The notes under the pieces: generated by a model
Database searches by the model: none
Seen by the model: only the letters and a program-made list of their open reading frames with translations
Told to the model about the DNA's origin: nothing
Shown here: positions 1 through 8,150 of the stretch, one piece after another
Layout: every line of letters starts with the position of its first letter
Position numbering within the stretch: the stretch's first letter is position 1
Translations under genes and position numbers: made by a program
NCBI GenBank assembly: GCA_000196815.1
Contig: FP929003.1
Location: 4,053,501 to 4,117,500 of the forward strand
DNA: 64,000 nt
Source: Nitrospira defluvii
GTDB taxonomy: Bacteria; Nitrospirota; Nitrospiria; Nitrospirales; Nitrospiraceae
Direction of reading: 5' to 3'

Positions 1-22
1 ACCATTCCCTGCTCGTCTTCAT
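1..22 (-). CDS. Start of a pilus-operon gene, cut by window edge
   Basis: Only the first seven codons (MKTSREW) are inside the window. The ATG lies 18 nt beyond the stop of the PilW-like gene, and an AAGGAA ribosome-binding site sits 5 nt before it. In type IV pilus minor-pilin operons the gene after pilV and pilW is commonly pilX, so a PilX-like product is a guess from position alone. Nothing in the seven residues identifies it. Confidence 0.5.
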
Positions 23-40
23 AATTATTCCTTTTGTCCA

Positions 41-817
41 TTACATCCGGATTGCAACGTCCCGCACCAGCCTCGATCCTTGTCGTCCAACCTGTATCGC
101 CGCACGCACCCGCACCACGTCGCTCAAGTTGGACGTTACGCGTCCATTCCTATCAAGATATTGCAGCTCGAACTCACTCACATCGCCCAACAGCGTACTC
201 GCACCGCCGTCCACATCACGCAGAACCCGCAGCGTCCCATCATCCTGGCGCTTCACGTAGTAACGGATTCGATTCAGCAGAAATATGGCACTACGCGCAG
301 GAAACTGTTCGGCAGTCGGTGTCACCACTGTCAGCGTCTGCTTCCGTCCATCTGCAGCCAACTGATTCCAGGCGCAGTGCACGGCTGTGCACACCAGTAA
401 TTGTTTGCCTTTCGGCCAACCGGCACCTTCATCGACGGAGAGCTCCTGGCGGCCGACTTCTGCGACCTGTGTCAGCGTGGTCGATGCGCCACTCAGGTTG
501 GCGAAGAATTCGATCTCGTCCGCCTTCGCTTTGAGAAACGGCGAATCTCCGCCTAACAACCCGCCTCCCGCCAGACGTACTTCGCTGCACAGCACATCCA
601 GTCCGAGACGCAGGTCCTGATTCGTCACCATCGTCGAATGCTGTGTGCTGAAGCGCAGGCCGACTGAGGAAAAGACATGAATCGAAGCGGATATTGCGAT
701 ACTGCTGATCGCCATTGCGATGAGAAGTTCTATGAGACTCGCTCCGGCAGAGCCGAGGCACCATCCAATATTCATGCGCTTCGGCGCTTTCGAACCGTTG
801 ACCATGCCTCGCCTCAT
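41..817 (-). CDS. PilW-like type IV pilus minor pseudopilin
   Basis: This 258-residue protein has a class III prepilin signal. A short basic leader is followed by G-ASLIELLIA at about residues 26-35, with the Glu at position +5 after the predicted cleavage site, and then by a hydrophobic helix. The rest is a globular domain with few features. Such minor pseudopilins sit at the pilus tip or prime assembly; PilD removes the leader in the inner membrane. The start overlaps the stop of the upstream pilV-like gene as ATGA, so the genes are translationally coupled. A second Met at residue 15 would give a leader of more usual length. The PilW label comes from size, the GASLIEL-type site and gene order. 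Confidence 0.8.
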   Translation of the reverse strand: MRRGMVNGSKAPKRMNIGWCLGSAGASLIELLIAMAISSIAISASIHVFSSVGLRFSTQHSTMVTNQDLRLGLDVLCSEVRLAGGGLLGGDSPFLKAKADEIEFFANLSGASTTLTQVAEVGRQELSVDEGAGWPKGKQLLVCTAVHCAWNQLAADGRKQTLTVVTPTAEQFPARSAIFLLNRIRYYVKRQDDGTLRVLRDVDGGASTLLGDVSEFELQYLDRNGRVTSNLSDVVRVRAAIQVGRQGSRLVRDVAIRM

Positions 818-1341
818 GACAACACAGACAGGCCGACATACCGAGGATTGGCCCGGATCGTGCGAACGCGAACCTCTTTCTCCTGCCCTCCCATGGTCCG
901 GAAGATTGCACGCGCCTCGATCGTCGCCAGGCTCGCCCCGGCCGGCTCGTGGCCGCGATTCAGTTCCACTGTCCAGACAAGCCGGATGTTGGACTGGGTG
1001 GCACTGGCCGTGAAGATGCCGTCGCCGTTCGTCTGATCATCCTGCAAGCCATCGTCGTGCATGATAGACTCCTCTATTCCGTCTTGATCCACGTCATCCA
1101 TCAACAACCGCTCCCACGCCACACTCCGCTTCGCCTCCAGACGTGATTCAACGAGCGCCAGCGCGGTCGTCGTCAACGCGCCGCGCTGCAGGCCACGCTC
1201 AGCCCATTCACACATGCCGATCGTCCCGATCACGCCGATCGACAACACCACCAACGCCACCATGCTCTCCACGAGGGTGAACCCTTCGGCACTCATCAAC
1301 GCAGATCGTCGCGTCACAAGATTCGGCTCACATTGTGTCAT
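814..1341 (-). CDS. PilV-like type IV pilus minor pseudopilin
   Basis: The protein has 175 residues with a prepilin cleavage site G-FTLVESM at about residues 20-27 and a following transmembrane helix rich in Val, Leu and Ile. Processing by the prepilin peptidase would leave an N-terminal Phe, as in standard type IV pilins. The C-terminal domain carries no motif I recognise. Its ATG overlaps the stop of the upstream GspH/FimT-like gene (ATGA), and its own stop overlaps the PilW-like start, so the three genes form one tightly packed operon. An internal Met at residue 16 is a possible alternative start but lacks a ribosome-binding site. Confidence 0.8.
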   Translation of the reverse strand: MTQCEPNLVTRRSALMSAEGFTLVESMVALVVLSIGVIGTIGMCEWAERGLQRGALTTTALALVESRLEAKRSVAWERLLMDDVDQDGIEESIMHDDGLQDDQTNGDGIFTASATQSNIRLVWTVELNRGHEPAGASLATIEARAIFRTMGGQEKEVRVRTIRANPRYVGLSVLS

Positions 1342-1772
1342 GACAAGGTCACCCGTCCGGTGATGCTCACCGTGATCTGATGTGGCGCACGACGACCATC
1401 GACCAGGACCAGGGTAGTCGCCGTGGCCGAACGACCGCTGGGCTGAAATATGAGTTCGGGTTTCGTCGTCATCGACTCAACCGTCGTGCCCTTGTGACGG
1501 AACTCATACCGGCGCAGCAGGCTTGCGCTACAGTCCATGCATTCCGTGCGCAATTCAGACTGTTCCACATCCACGACTACTCGAATACGCTCATGGCGAG
1601 CCATCGCCAATTGCCGCGCCATGCGCAACTCCGATCCAATCTCCACCATCACCGCGCGCTGTTGATGTTTCGCGGCAAGGGCGGCCCATCCAGGCACACT
1701 CACGCCCACCACAATCCCGATGATCGCAACCACCGTACAGAGCTCTACAAGACTCCCGCCACGTTCGTTCAT
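1338..1772 (-). CDS. GspH/FimT-like pseudopilin
   Basis: I place the start at 1772, where AAAGGAG precedes the ATG by 6 nt. The open frame extends much further upstream but has no signal sequence or SD there. The 144-residue product begins MNERGGSLVEL, with cleavage expected after the second Gly and Glu at +5, followed by a hydrophobic helix. The GspH/FimT pattern of a short beta-rich C-terminal domain with an Arg-rich middle fits. It is probably the first gene of the minor-pilin operon. Two Cys in the middle (ECMDC) could form a disulfide. FimU or FimT would be equally valid names. Confidence 0.78.
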   Translation of the reverse strand: MNERGGSLVELCTVVAIIGIVVGVSVPGWAALAAKHQQRAVMVEIGSELRMARQLAMARHERIRVVVDVEQSELRTECMDCSASLLRRYEFRHKGTTVESMTTKPELIFQPSGRSATATTLVLVDGRRAPHQITVSITGRVTLS

Positions 1773-1943
1773 ACCGGCTCCTTTCTGCGAGCGCGTAGAG
1801 CATTTCCAAGTTCCATGCCGCTTCTGATTTCCGACGCTTGCAGAGACAGCGAGCCCGGCGCTTCTACCGGAGTGTCCGGAAAAGCCATAGAAATGTTGAG
1901 GGAATCTGGCGTGAACCGTGGAATGCTGGCTGAGGCAGGACAG

Positions 1944-1973
1944 AAAAAAACACGCGAACAGTTTTGAACTGTT
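1944..1973 (-). terminator. Possible terminator after the prepilin peptidase gene
   Basis: On the minus strand a perfect 7-bp stem (AACAGTT, loop of 3, AACTGTT) is followed by a six-base gap and seven consecutive T. The stem is short and the T-run is offset, so termination may be partial. It lies in the 292-bp gap between the prepilin peptidase gene and the pseudopilin operon. The rest of that gap holds nothing I can identify. Confidence 0.4.
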
Positions 1974-2064
1974 TCGAATCGGATACACTCCGCCATCCGT
2001 TCAGATACAGTCCGGCGAGGCGATGATCCTTGGAAACTGGCTCTGGATAACGATTTGAAGGCAG

Positions 2065-2844
2065 TTACTGCGGAATGTCGATCAGCGCCCAATACCACTC
2101 AAGCAGAGGCTGATGAAACAACAGGGCAAGGATTGATCCCACCGCCAAGAACGGTCCGAATGGAATGTACTGCTCACGCCGCATGACCCCGATGGCGATA
2201 AGCCCGACACCGACGATGGACCCCAAAAAAGATCCGATCATAATCGCCAGCAACACGGGTTGCCAACCGAGGAAAGCCCCGACCATGGCCATCAGCTTGA
2301 TATCCCCGCCCCCCATTCCTTCCTTCCCGAAAACGTAGGGACTGATCCATGCCAAAAACCATAAGATCCCGCCTCCCAACAACACACCCAGCAAGGAATC
2401 GACAAGTCCTATCGGAAGGATCAAGACGGCACACAGCAGACCGATGACGATTCCCGGCAGGGTAACGGCGTCCGGGATCATCGTATGGGAGAGGTCGGTC
2501 CCCGTCACCACGATGAGCGAGGACAACAGCGCTGCATAGGCCCAGGCCGCCGGCGTAAACCCGAACATCCAAAAGACCAGCACGTATCCGATGGCGTTGG
2601 CCGCTTCCACAACTGGGTACTGGATCGCAATCGGCACATGACAGGCCCGGCAGCGGCCTCGCAGAAGCAGATAACTCACAATCGGAATGTTGTCGTAGAA
2701 AGCAATGGCCTGGCGACAGGAGGGACAGCGAGAGGCCGGCCAGGCAACCGACTCTTCACGCGGAAGGCGGTGGATGCAGACATTCAAAAAACTGCCGATC
2801 ACTGCGCCGAATAGCAGTACCGTCACATATGGAATCATGAACAT
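2065..2844 (-). CDS. pilD: Prepilin peptidase / N-methyltransferase (PilD)
   Basis: This polytopic inner-membrane aspartic protease cleaves the leader of type IV prepilins and methylates the new N-terminus. The 259-residue length is normal. The N-terminal helix with IGSFLNVCIHRLP is diagnostic. The cytoplasmic zinc-type cysteines appear as CPSC and CRAC. The catalytic Asp residues are in TGTDLSHTMIPD and in GMGGGDIKLMA, the GxGD motif of the family. About seven transmembrane helices can be seen. It lies upstream of the three pseudopilin genes on the same strand, but a 292-bp gap and a possible terminator separate them. The divergent neighbour is a LuxR-type regulator. Confidence 0.95.
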   Translation of the reverse strand: MFMIPYVTVLLFGAVIGSFLNVCIHRLPREESVAWPASRCPSCRQAIAFYDNIPIVSYLLLRGRCRACHVPIAIQYPVVEAANAIGYVLVFWMFGFTPAAWAYAALLSSLIVVTGTDLSHTMIPDAVTLPGIVIGLLCAVLILPIGLVDSLLGVLLGGGILWFLAWISPYVFGKEGMGGGDIKLMAMVGAFLGWQPVLLAIMIGSFLGSIVGVGLIAIGVMRREQYIPFGPFLAVGSILALLFHQPLLEWYWALIDIPQ

Positions 2845-2886
2845 TCCTGAAACAATGCGGCCAGGCTCGACACGACGCCCCTCAGA

Positions 2887-2915
2887 ATAGTACGTATTGA
2901 GTCCTAGGTTAATAA
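2887..2915 (-). promoter_or_regulatory. Candidate sigma70 promoter for pilD
   Basis: On the minus strand, TTATTA and TACTAT are separated by 17 bp, about 40 nt upstream of the pilD start. The -35 match is weak, so this is a candidate only. It overlaps the inverted repeat at 2901-2931. Confidence 0.35.
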
Positions 2916-2931
2916 GAGCAGACGCTAGGAC
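2901..2931. promoter_or_regulatory. Inverted repeat between divergent pilD and luxR-type genes
   Basis: The arms GTCCTAG and CTAGGAC are separated by 17 bp. They lie between the two divergent promoters and overlap the pilD -35 element. The spacing and placement would suit a dimeric regulator, possibly the adjacent LuxR-type protein, but no binding-site consensus supports this. Confidence 0.3.
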
Positions 2932-2952
2932 CCCATGCCTTGGCGCTTTTCA

Positions 2953-2982
2953 TTTACAAACGCCGGAGGCACTGCGTATAAT
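2953..2982 (+). promoter_or_regulatory. Sigma70 promoter for the LuxR-type gene
   Basis: TTTACA and a perfect TATAAT are separated by 18 bp. Transcription would start near 2989, giving a leader of about 65 nt before the start codon at 3054. Confidence 0.65.
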
Positions 2983-3053
2983 CCGGGAGCAATTTTGGCG
3001 CGGAAGGTCGCAAACCTCAATCTATGAATTGCCTTTACCTGAAGTGGAGCTAG

Positions 3054-3344
3054 ATGTACATGTCGCCAGTCGCCAAGACCACGAAAAGTCGAGCCAAAGT
3101 ATCCGCACCGGACCCTGTCCTTCCCCTTCGCAAACGACGTCCCGAAGCACTCACAACACGCGAACAGGAAATCCTCGAGTTGATTTGGACTGGATTCAAG
3201 AACAAGGAAATTGCTCAACGGTTGAAAATCAGTGTCAAGACCGTTGAGGCGCATCGGGCGAATATGATGAAAAAGATCCGGGTTTCCAATACCGCCCAAC
3301 TGCTCAAGGCCGCCATCCAGGGGAAAATGCTGAAGCTCCGGTGA
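3054..3344 (+). CDS. Small LuxR/GerE-type helix-turn-helix regulator
   Basis: The protein has 96 residues and consists almost wholly of one GerE domain. A basic tail (residues 1-30) is followed by LTTREQEILELI and the recognition-helix region IAQRLKISVKTVEAHRANM, the hallmark of LuxR/NarL proteins. There is no receiver or ligand domain, so it is an orphan HTH protein; control would have to come from its level or a partner. GTGGAG precedes the ATG. A second in-frame ATG at 3060 is possible. It runs divergently from pilD, so pilus control is a natural but untested idea. Confidence 0.85.
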   Translation: MYMSPVAKTTKSRAKVSAPDPVLPLRKRRPEALTTREQEILELIWTGFKNKEIAQRLKISVKTVEAHRANMMKKIRVSNTAQLLKAAIQGKMLKLR

Positions 3345-3363
3345 GCCCCCTTCGCACCCCTCC

Positions 3364-4140
3364 TTACAGCTTCTTCCCCGCACCTTCCCGACGTTGACGC
3401 AATGCCTCATACAGCACGATGGCTGCTGATGCCGAGACATTGAGCGAGCTGACTTTCCCCAGCATGGGAATGTGGGCGGCCTCATCACAGGCGTCACGCA
3501 CCCCTGGGCGAACCCCCGTTCCTTCCCCGCCGAAGACGAGCGCCACCGGGCCGCTGAAATCCAGCTCGGTATAGGCCTTTGGAGCCTCGGCATCCAACGC
3601 ATAGACCCAAATGCCTGCATCCTGAAGACGTTCGATCAATCGCGACAGATTCGGCACGCGCCCGACGGGCATGTAATCGACCGCCCCGGCAGAGGCCTTC
3701 GCCACCACACTTGTCAGCCCCACTGCGCGACGTTCCGGAATAAAGACGCCTTGCACGCCCGACGCTTCGGCCGTCCGCAGAATAGCCCCGAGGTTGTGCG
3801 GGTCCTCCACGCCGTCCAACAGGACCAGCAGCGGTGTCTGCCCTTCAACCTGCGCGGATGCGAGAATATCGTCGGGCTCCGCATAGGCTTTAGCCGCAAC
3901 CACACCCACCACTCCCTGGTGGTGACCGGAAGGAACGAGTCGATCCAACGCAGCCCGCGGTTCCACTCGAACCGGCACACGCTGCTCACGGGCCAGACGC
4001 GAAATTTCCCCGAACTGTCGATCGGTTCCCAACACGAGGAGACGTTGGATCGGACGAACCCCGGCGCGAAGCGCTTCGCGCACGGCGTGGAGGCCGTAGA
4101 TCACATCCAGCGAGTTATCGCTTCCATCGACTGGTGCCAT
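3364..4140 (-). CDS. rlmB: 23S rRNA (guanosine-2'-O-)-methyltransferase RlmB
   Basis: This SpoU-family SPOUT methyltransferase is predicted to 2'-O-methylate G2251 in the 23S rRNA P loop. The N-terminal substrate-binding domain (VIYGLHAVREAL) is followed by the knotted AdoMet domain with its three motifs: DGVEDPHNLGAILRTAEA, FGGEGTGVR and IPMLGKVSSLNVSASAAI. I start it at 4140, with GAGGA 8 nt upstream, giving 258 residues; a farther ATG at 4167 has no SD. The gene overlaps the end of cysS by 26 bp, so it is probably translated from the cysS message. It converges on the LuxR-type gene with a gap of 19 bp. Confidence 0.93.
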   Translation of the reverse strand: MAPVDGSDNSLDVIYGLHAVREALRAGVRPIQRLLVLGTDRQFGEISRLAREQRVPVRVEPRAALDRLVPSGHHQGVVGVVAAKAYAEPDDILASAQVEGQTPLLVLLDGVEDPHNLGAILRTAEASGVQGVFIPERRAVGLTSVVAKASAGAVDYMPVGRVPNLSRLIERLQDAGIWVYALDAEAPKAYTELDFSGPVALVFGGEGTGVRPGVRDACDEAAHIPMLGKVSSLNVSASAAIVLYEALRQRREGAGKKL

Positions 4141-5584
4141 CCTGGCGGTCCTCAATCGTAATGCCATGGGAGGCCAACTCTGCTCGCAACTGGTCGGCGA
4201 GTTGGTAATTCTTCGATCGCTTTGCGGCCAGACGTGCGGCTAGCTTGTCGGCAATGTCCTCGTCTGACAGGGTGCCCGTGGATGCCTCCGCGCCGCCGGA
4301 TGATGGCTGCTGCTGTTGAATTTTAAATCGCCAAGTGTCGGTTTGAAGGAGCCCCAGGACGATCCCTAAGGCGCGGAACTCTTGCCGCACCATCTGCCGC
4401 ATCTCACCGGACAGTCCGGCTTCGAGAGCTTTGTTGGTATCCCCGCGCAACATCTGCAAGGCCGCCAGCGCGTTGGGCGTATTCAGATCATCGTCCATGG
4501 CGGCAACAAACGCCTCGCGCGTCCGCACCATAGCCTCCTGCATCGACTGATCGCCTGGACTATGGACCGGAGCGGATTCATTCAGTCGCTCAAAGAGATC
4601 GTAGAATCCGTTGAGTGCGTTTTTCGCTTCCTTTAAACTCTGATCGGAGAAATCCAACGGGCTTCGATAGTGCGTCGTGAGCAGGAAATAGCGCAGCATT
4701 TCGCCGGTCACCGTGTCGGGCCATTCCGACTTCTGAAAGATTTCGCGAATGGTAAAAAAGTTGCCCAACGACTTGGACATCTTCTCTTGATTGATCTGAA
4801 CGAACCCGTTGTGCACCCAGTATCGCGCGAATTCCTTGCCCGTGGCCCCGCAGGATTGCGCGATCTCATTTTCGTGGTGGGGAAAAATGAGATCCATCCC
4901 CCCGCCATGAATATCGAATGTTTCACCAAGATGCCGCATGGCCATCGCGGAACATTCGATATGCCAGCCGGGACGGCCCTGGCCCCAAGGACTGTCCCAT
5001 GAAGGCTCACCGGGCTTGCTGCCTTTCCAGAGGGCGAAATCCATCGGGTGACGTTTGCGCTCATCGACATCCACGCGCGCGCCTGCCTGCAAATCGTCGA
5101 CGTTCCGCTTCGAGAGCCGGCCGTACACCGCATACCGGTCGACCTGGAAATAGACATCCCCGTCGACACGATACGCCATTCCCTTAGCGAGCAGCGTGTC
5201 GACAAGCCTCACAATCTCCGCAATATGCTCCGTCGCCCTGGGTTCAAGCGTCGCACGGCGTACCCCGAGCTTCTCCATATCCTCGTAGTAGGCATTGATG
5301 TAGGTGGTGGTGACGTGCTCGCAGCTCACACCCTGTTCCTTCGCCCGCTTGATGATCTTGTCATCGACATCCGTGAAGTTCTTGGCAAACTCGACGACGA
5401 AACCTGAATATTCCAGATAGCGCCGCAACACGTCGAACACCAGCGCACTCCGGGCATGTCCGATGTGGCAATAGTCGTACACCGTCACCCCGCACACATA
5501 CATGCGGACCTTACCGGGCACCAATGGTTCGAACGGCTCTTTGCTTCCGCTCAGGGTATTGTAGAGACGCAGCATGACGCGCAT
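4115..5584 (-). CDS. cysS: Cysteinyl-tRNA synthetase
   Basis: This class I synthetase charges tRNA-Cys. The 489-residue length is typical. The HIGH signature is [13 protein letters not shown], the KMSKS loop is [10 protein letters not shown], and the zinc ligands lie in YVCGVTVYD, the WHIECSAMA segment and the HHENE segment. The C-terminal anticodon-binding tail is present. The first codon could be ATG 5584 or ATG 5575; the shared GGAG (within the stop of the preceding gene) lies 3 or 12 nt away, so neither is ideal. It directly follows the DedA gene and overlaps rlmB. Confidence 0.95.
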   Translation of the reverse strand: MRVMLRLYNTLSGSKEPFEPLVPGKVRMYVCGVTVYDYCHIGHARSALVFDVLRRYLEYSGFVVEFAKNFTDVDDKIIKRAKEQGVSCEHVTTTYINAYYEDMEKLGVRRATLEPRATEHIAEIVRLVDTLLAKGMAYRVDGDVYFQVDRYAVYGRLSKRNVDDLQAGARVDVDERKRHPMDFALWKGSKPGEPSWDSPWGQGRPGWHIECSAMAMRHLGETFDIHGGGMDLIFPHHENEIAQSCGATGKEFARYWVHNGFVQINQEKMSKSLGNFFTIREIFQKSEWPDTVTGEMLRYFLLTTHYRSPLDFSDQSLKEAKNALNGFYDLFERLNESAPVHSPGDQSMQEAMVRTREAFVAAMDDDLNTPNALAALQMLRGDTNKALEAGLSGEMRQMVRQEFRALGIVLGLLQTDTWRFKIQQQQPSSGGAEASTGTLSDEDIADKLAARLAAKRSKNYQLADQLRAELASHGITIEDRQDGTSRWKR

Positions 5585-6220
5585 TTACTCCATAGACGGA
5601 CGACGCTTGGGCCAGTGGGACCAGAGAAAATACCCAAGGCCCACCGCAAGACACAACCCGATCACCAGATCCGCGTGATGGAAATACTGACGTAATTGAT
5701 TCCAGTGCTCCCCCATCTTCAAACCCACATAGGCCAAGGCATAACAGAAGGGAAGCGCTCCGACAAATGAATAGAGCATGAATTTCTTGACGTCCATGCG
5801 TGCAATCCCCGCCGGGAGAGAAATGAACGTTCGAACCACGGGCAGTAGACGGCCGATCAATACCGCCGCCTCTCCATGCTTCGCAAACCACCGATCGGCC
5901 AGTTCCATGTCATGTTGCGACACCAGAAAATACCGGCCATAGCGCTCGACAAACGGTCGCCCTCCCCACACACCCACGTAGTAGGCCACCAACGACCCCA
6001 ACACATTACCGATGGCGCCGGCAAGGGTCACGCCCATCATCGAGAATTGGCCGGTCGAGACCAGATAGCCTGAAAACGGCATGATGATTTCACTCGGCAG
6101 CGGGATACAGGCGCTTTCGATCGCCATCGTAATGACAATACCCGTATAGCCGAAGGTTGAAATCGTGGCGATCACGAACCGGCCGAGCACTTCTATCAAC
6201 CATTCGATGAGTCCGGTCAC
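5585..6220 (-). CDS. DedA-family membrane protein
   Basis: I start this at a GTG (6220) with AAGGAG 9 nt upstream. That GTG overlaps the surE stop as GTGA, so translation is coupled. The 211-residue product has the DedA/SNARE-associated domain: E-SACIPLPSEIIMPFSG near residue 35 and GRLLPVVRTFISLPAGIARM near residue 120, with four to five hydrophobic segments. Family members act in the inner membrane and support lipid flipping, envelope integrity and proton-motive force. The substrate here cannot be told. The family's conserved acidic and arginine residues (E in PLPSE, R in GRxxPxxR) are present. Confidence 0.9.
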   Translation of the reverse strand: MTGLIEWLIEVLGRFVIATISTFGYTGIVITMAIESACIPLPSEIIMPFSGYLVSTGQFSMMGVTLAGAIGNVLGSLVAYYVGVWGGRPFVERYGRYFLVSQHDMELADRWFAKHGEAAVLIGRLLPVVRTFISLPAGIARMDVKKFMLYSFVGALPFCYALAYVGLKMGEHWNQLRQYFHHADLVIGLCLAVGLGYFLWSHWPKRRPSME

Positions 6221-7032
6221 GCCTGGGCTCTCCTTCGAGCATGCGGCTTCACCGTTTTTGCACGCGCGGAAGGTCGCGAAAGCGGTTGCTCCCACGCCTT
6301 GAACTGTTCCAGGACCTCATGATGGGTCGTGTCGAGATGAATCGGGGTCACCGACACCATGCGCCGCTCCAACGCCTCGTGGTCGGCATCGTTCTCGCGA
6401 CTCCACGACTGACGCGTCCCGGCGATCCAGTAATACTTCCGACCCCGCGGATCGACTTTTTCAACGATGGGGTTGTTGAAACGACGCCGACTCAAACAGG
6501 TCACTTTCACACCCTTGATCGACCGGACCGGAACATTCGGAATATTCACGTTCAGGATCGTTTCCGGCGGCAATCCGTGCCGCAATACCTCGGCAGCCAC
6601 TCGGGCTGCATACTGCGCTCCGACATCGAACCGGAACGTCTCGTCTCCCTCTTGAGACACGGCGATCGAAGGGATGCCCAGGATCGTTCCTTCCAGAGCC
6701 CCCGACACGGTGCCGGAATACATCACATCGTCGCCGAGATTGACCCCTCGATTAATCCCCGACACAATCAACGACGGCCTCCCAGGCAATACCTTCACCA
6801 GAGCCAAGTTGACACAGTCCACAGGCGTCCCGTTCACCATGAAGACACGGGGCGCCATCTTGGTAATACGAAGGGGCTTATGCAACGTGACCGCATGCCC
6901 GACCGCCGTGCGCTCCCGATCGGGTGCGACAATCCACACTTCCCCCAATGCACCCAACGCCGCCGCGACCGCGTGAATCCCGGGAGACGTAATCCCATCG
7001 TCATTGGTCACAAGAATCCGTACACGCGCCAC
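6217..7032 (-). CDS. surE: 5'/3'-nucleotidase SurE
   Basis: SurE is a metal-dependent survival nucleotidase that dephosphorylates nucleoside monophosphates and short polyphosphate. The diagnostic N-terminus RILVTNDDGITSPGI carries the metal-binding Asp pair. Also present are VAPDRERTAVGHAVT, NGTPVDC and the SGINRGVNLGDDVMYSGTV loop. The start is a GTG at 7032 with AAAGGAG 5 nt upstream, giving 271 residues; the longer open frame to 7092 has no SD. It heads a surE-dedA-cysS-rlmB string linked by overlaps. The basic tail (KTVKPHARRRAQA) is somewhat longer than in many homologues. Confidence 0.93.
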   Translation of the reverse strand: MARVRILVTNDDGITSPGIHAVAAALGALGEVWIVAPDRERTAVGHAVTLHKPLRITKMAPRVFMVNGTPVDCVNLALVKVLPGRPSLIVSGINRGVNLGDDVMYSGTVSGALEGTILGIPSIAVSQEGDETFRFDVGAQYAARVAAEVLRHGLPPETILNVNIPNVPVRSIKGVKVTCLSRRRFNNPIVEKVDPRGRKYYWIAGTRQSWSRENDADHEALERRMVSVTPIHLDTTHHEVLEQFKAWEQPLSRPSARAKTVKPHARRRAQA

Positions 7033-7198
7033 AACCGCTCCTTTATGCTTCGCACACGTCGTGAAAGGGGAGCACCGAAACCGCTGGATCAAGAGTGGGG
7101 ACGAAAAAGGCAGGAAAGCACTCGAACAAGCTCACAAGATCGTCCGCAATGATCAACGTCCCTCAGGACACTGACAGTGGTAGAGAACATCGTGCCGA

Positions 7199-7276
7199 TG
7201 GTCGGGGCGGCGGGATTTGAACCCACGACCCCTCGCACCCCAAGCGAGTGCGCTACCGGGCTGCGCTACGCCCCGA
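7199..7276 (-). tRNA. tRNA-Pro (anticodon GGG)
   Basis: On the minus strand a full cloverleaf can be drawn: acceptor TCGGGGC/GCCCCGA, D-stem GCGC/GCGC, anticodon stem CTCGC/GCGAG enclosing TTGGGGT, and T-arm GTGGG-TTCAAAT-CCCGC. The anticodon is GGG, which reads CCC. The terminal CCA is encoded (7199-7201). It lies 59 bp after the merR-type gene on the same strand and may be cut out of the same transcript. Confidence 0.93.
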
Positions 7277-7334
7277 CACACACGACATCGATGTACCCAC
7301 AATTGGACGCAGCCGCCCGCATCACAAGAACGGT

Positions 7335-7688
7335 TCAGGACGAATGGGAATCGATCATTCTAATGATCGCCTGGAGATCGCCCCTGACACGTTGTGCCAG
7401 TTCTTTCCGTGAGCTCTGCTTCTTCACGGTGACTCGTCCTCGACGAGCCCAGTAACGCTTGACCCCGGCCAGCGTATGCCCCTCGTCATAGAGCATCCGC
7501 TTGATCTCCAGTACCGTATCTACATCTTTCTGCACATAGAGCCGCTGATTCCCACGGCTCTTCTTCGGTCTCAGGAAGCTAAACTCCGACTCCCAAAACC
7601 GCAAGACATAAGCCGGCAGTTTGGAAATCTTGCTGACTTCGCCGATTTTGTAAAAAACTTTGCTTCCCAGTCTGGGCTCATTCCCCAT
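7335..7688 (-). CDS. MerR-family transcriptional regulator
   Basis: The protein has 117 residues with one MerR HTH domain at the N-terminus: [25 protein letters not shown], then the wing with [23 protein letters not shown] short basic region and C-terminal helix follow; there is no ligand or metal site such as conserved Cys. MerR proteins of this small type are very often encoded next to ihfA, as here, 41 bp downstream. The target is unknown. Confidence 0.9.
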   Translation of the reverse strand: MGNEPRLGSKVFYKIGEVSKISKLPAYVLRFWESEFSFLRPKKSRGNQRLYVQKDVDTVLEIKRMLYDEGHTLAGVKRYWARRGRVTVKKQSSRKELAQRVRGDLQAIIRMIDSHSS

Positions 7689-7729
7689 GACCGGTCCTCA
7701 TGCTGCTTGTGCTCGTAACAAGGTAGCGA

Positions 7730-8005
7730 CTAGGAATTGACGTACTTTTTAAACACCTGACTGGGACGAAATGTGACCACTCGACGGGGAGTAATCCCGA
7801 TTTCTTCTCCGGTTCGCGGGTTCCGTCCCTTACGGGCCCCTTTGCTTCGTACTACAAAATTCCCGAATCCTGCAATTTTGACCGCGTCACCTTTTTGCAG
7901 CACCCCCTTCAGCAGATTGAGCACGAGTTCGACGATATCGGCTGCATCGTTCTTGGATACTCCGACCTGCTTGAAGATTTCGTTCGCGATATCCGCCTTT
8001 CTCAT
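7730..8005 (-). CDS. IHF-alpha/HU-family DNA-bending protein
   Basis: This 91-residue nucleoid protein starts MRKADIANEIF at 8005 behind a G-rich SD; an upstream ATG at 8026 would add seven Gly-rich residues without an SD. The family core GDAVKIAGFGNFVVRSKGARKGRNP, the RNPRTGEEI arm and the VTFRPSQVFKKYVN tail are intact. It bends DNA as a dimer. Because its neighbour is a small MerR protein, the IHF-alpha assignment is favoured over HU, but the sequence alone does not settle it. Confidence 0.92.
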   Translation of the reverse strand: MRKADIANEIFKQVGVSKNDAADIVELVLNLLKGVLQKGDAVKIAGFGNFVVRSKGARKGRNPRTGEEIGITPRRVVTFRPSQVFKKYVNS

Positions 8006-8088
8006 GCCTTTCCCCCCGCCATCCACTAGAGTCGTTCCTTAGGAAGTGCTTCTTGGTGTCCAGCGTCCAAGACAAAGAATTTCCCCAT

Positions 8089-8117
8089 AAGTTACGTGAG
8101 GTTACCTGCCCTGTCAA
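8089..8117 (-). promoter_or_regulatory. Promoter for the ihf-merR(-tRNA-Pro) unit
   Basis: A perfect TTGACA and a weaker TAACTT are 17 bp apart on the minus strand, giving a start near 8082 and a leader of about 75 nt. Confidence 0.6.
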
Positions 8118-8150
8118 GGATTATGTGCGCCCGATGGAGGTGAAAAGAGC

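Noticed and set aside
1773..1988. Upstream extension of the GspH/FimT-like gene
   Set aside because: The extension contains no prepilin signal at its start and no SD, while AAAGGAG and MNERGG mark 1772.
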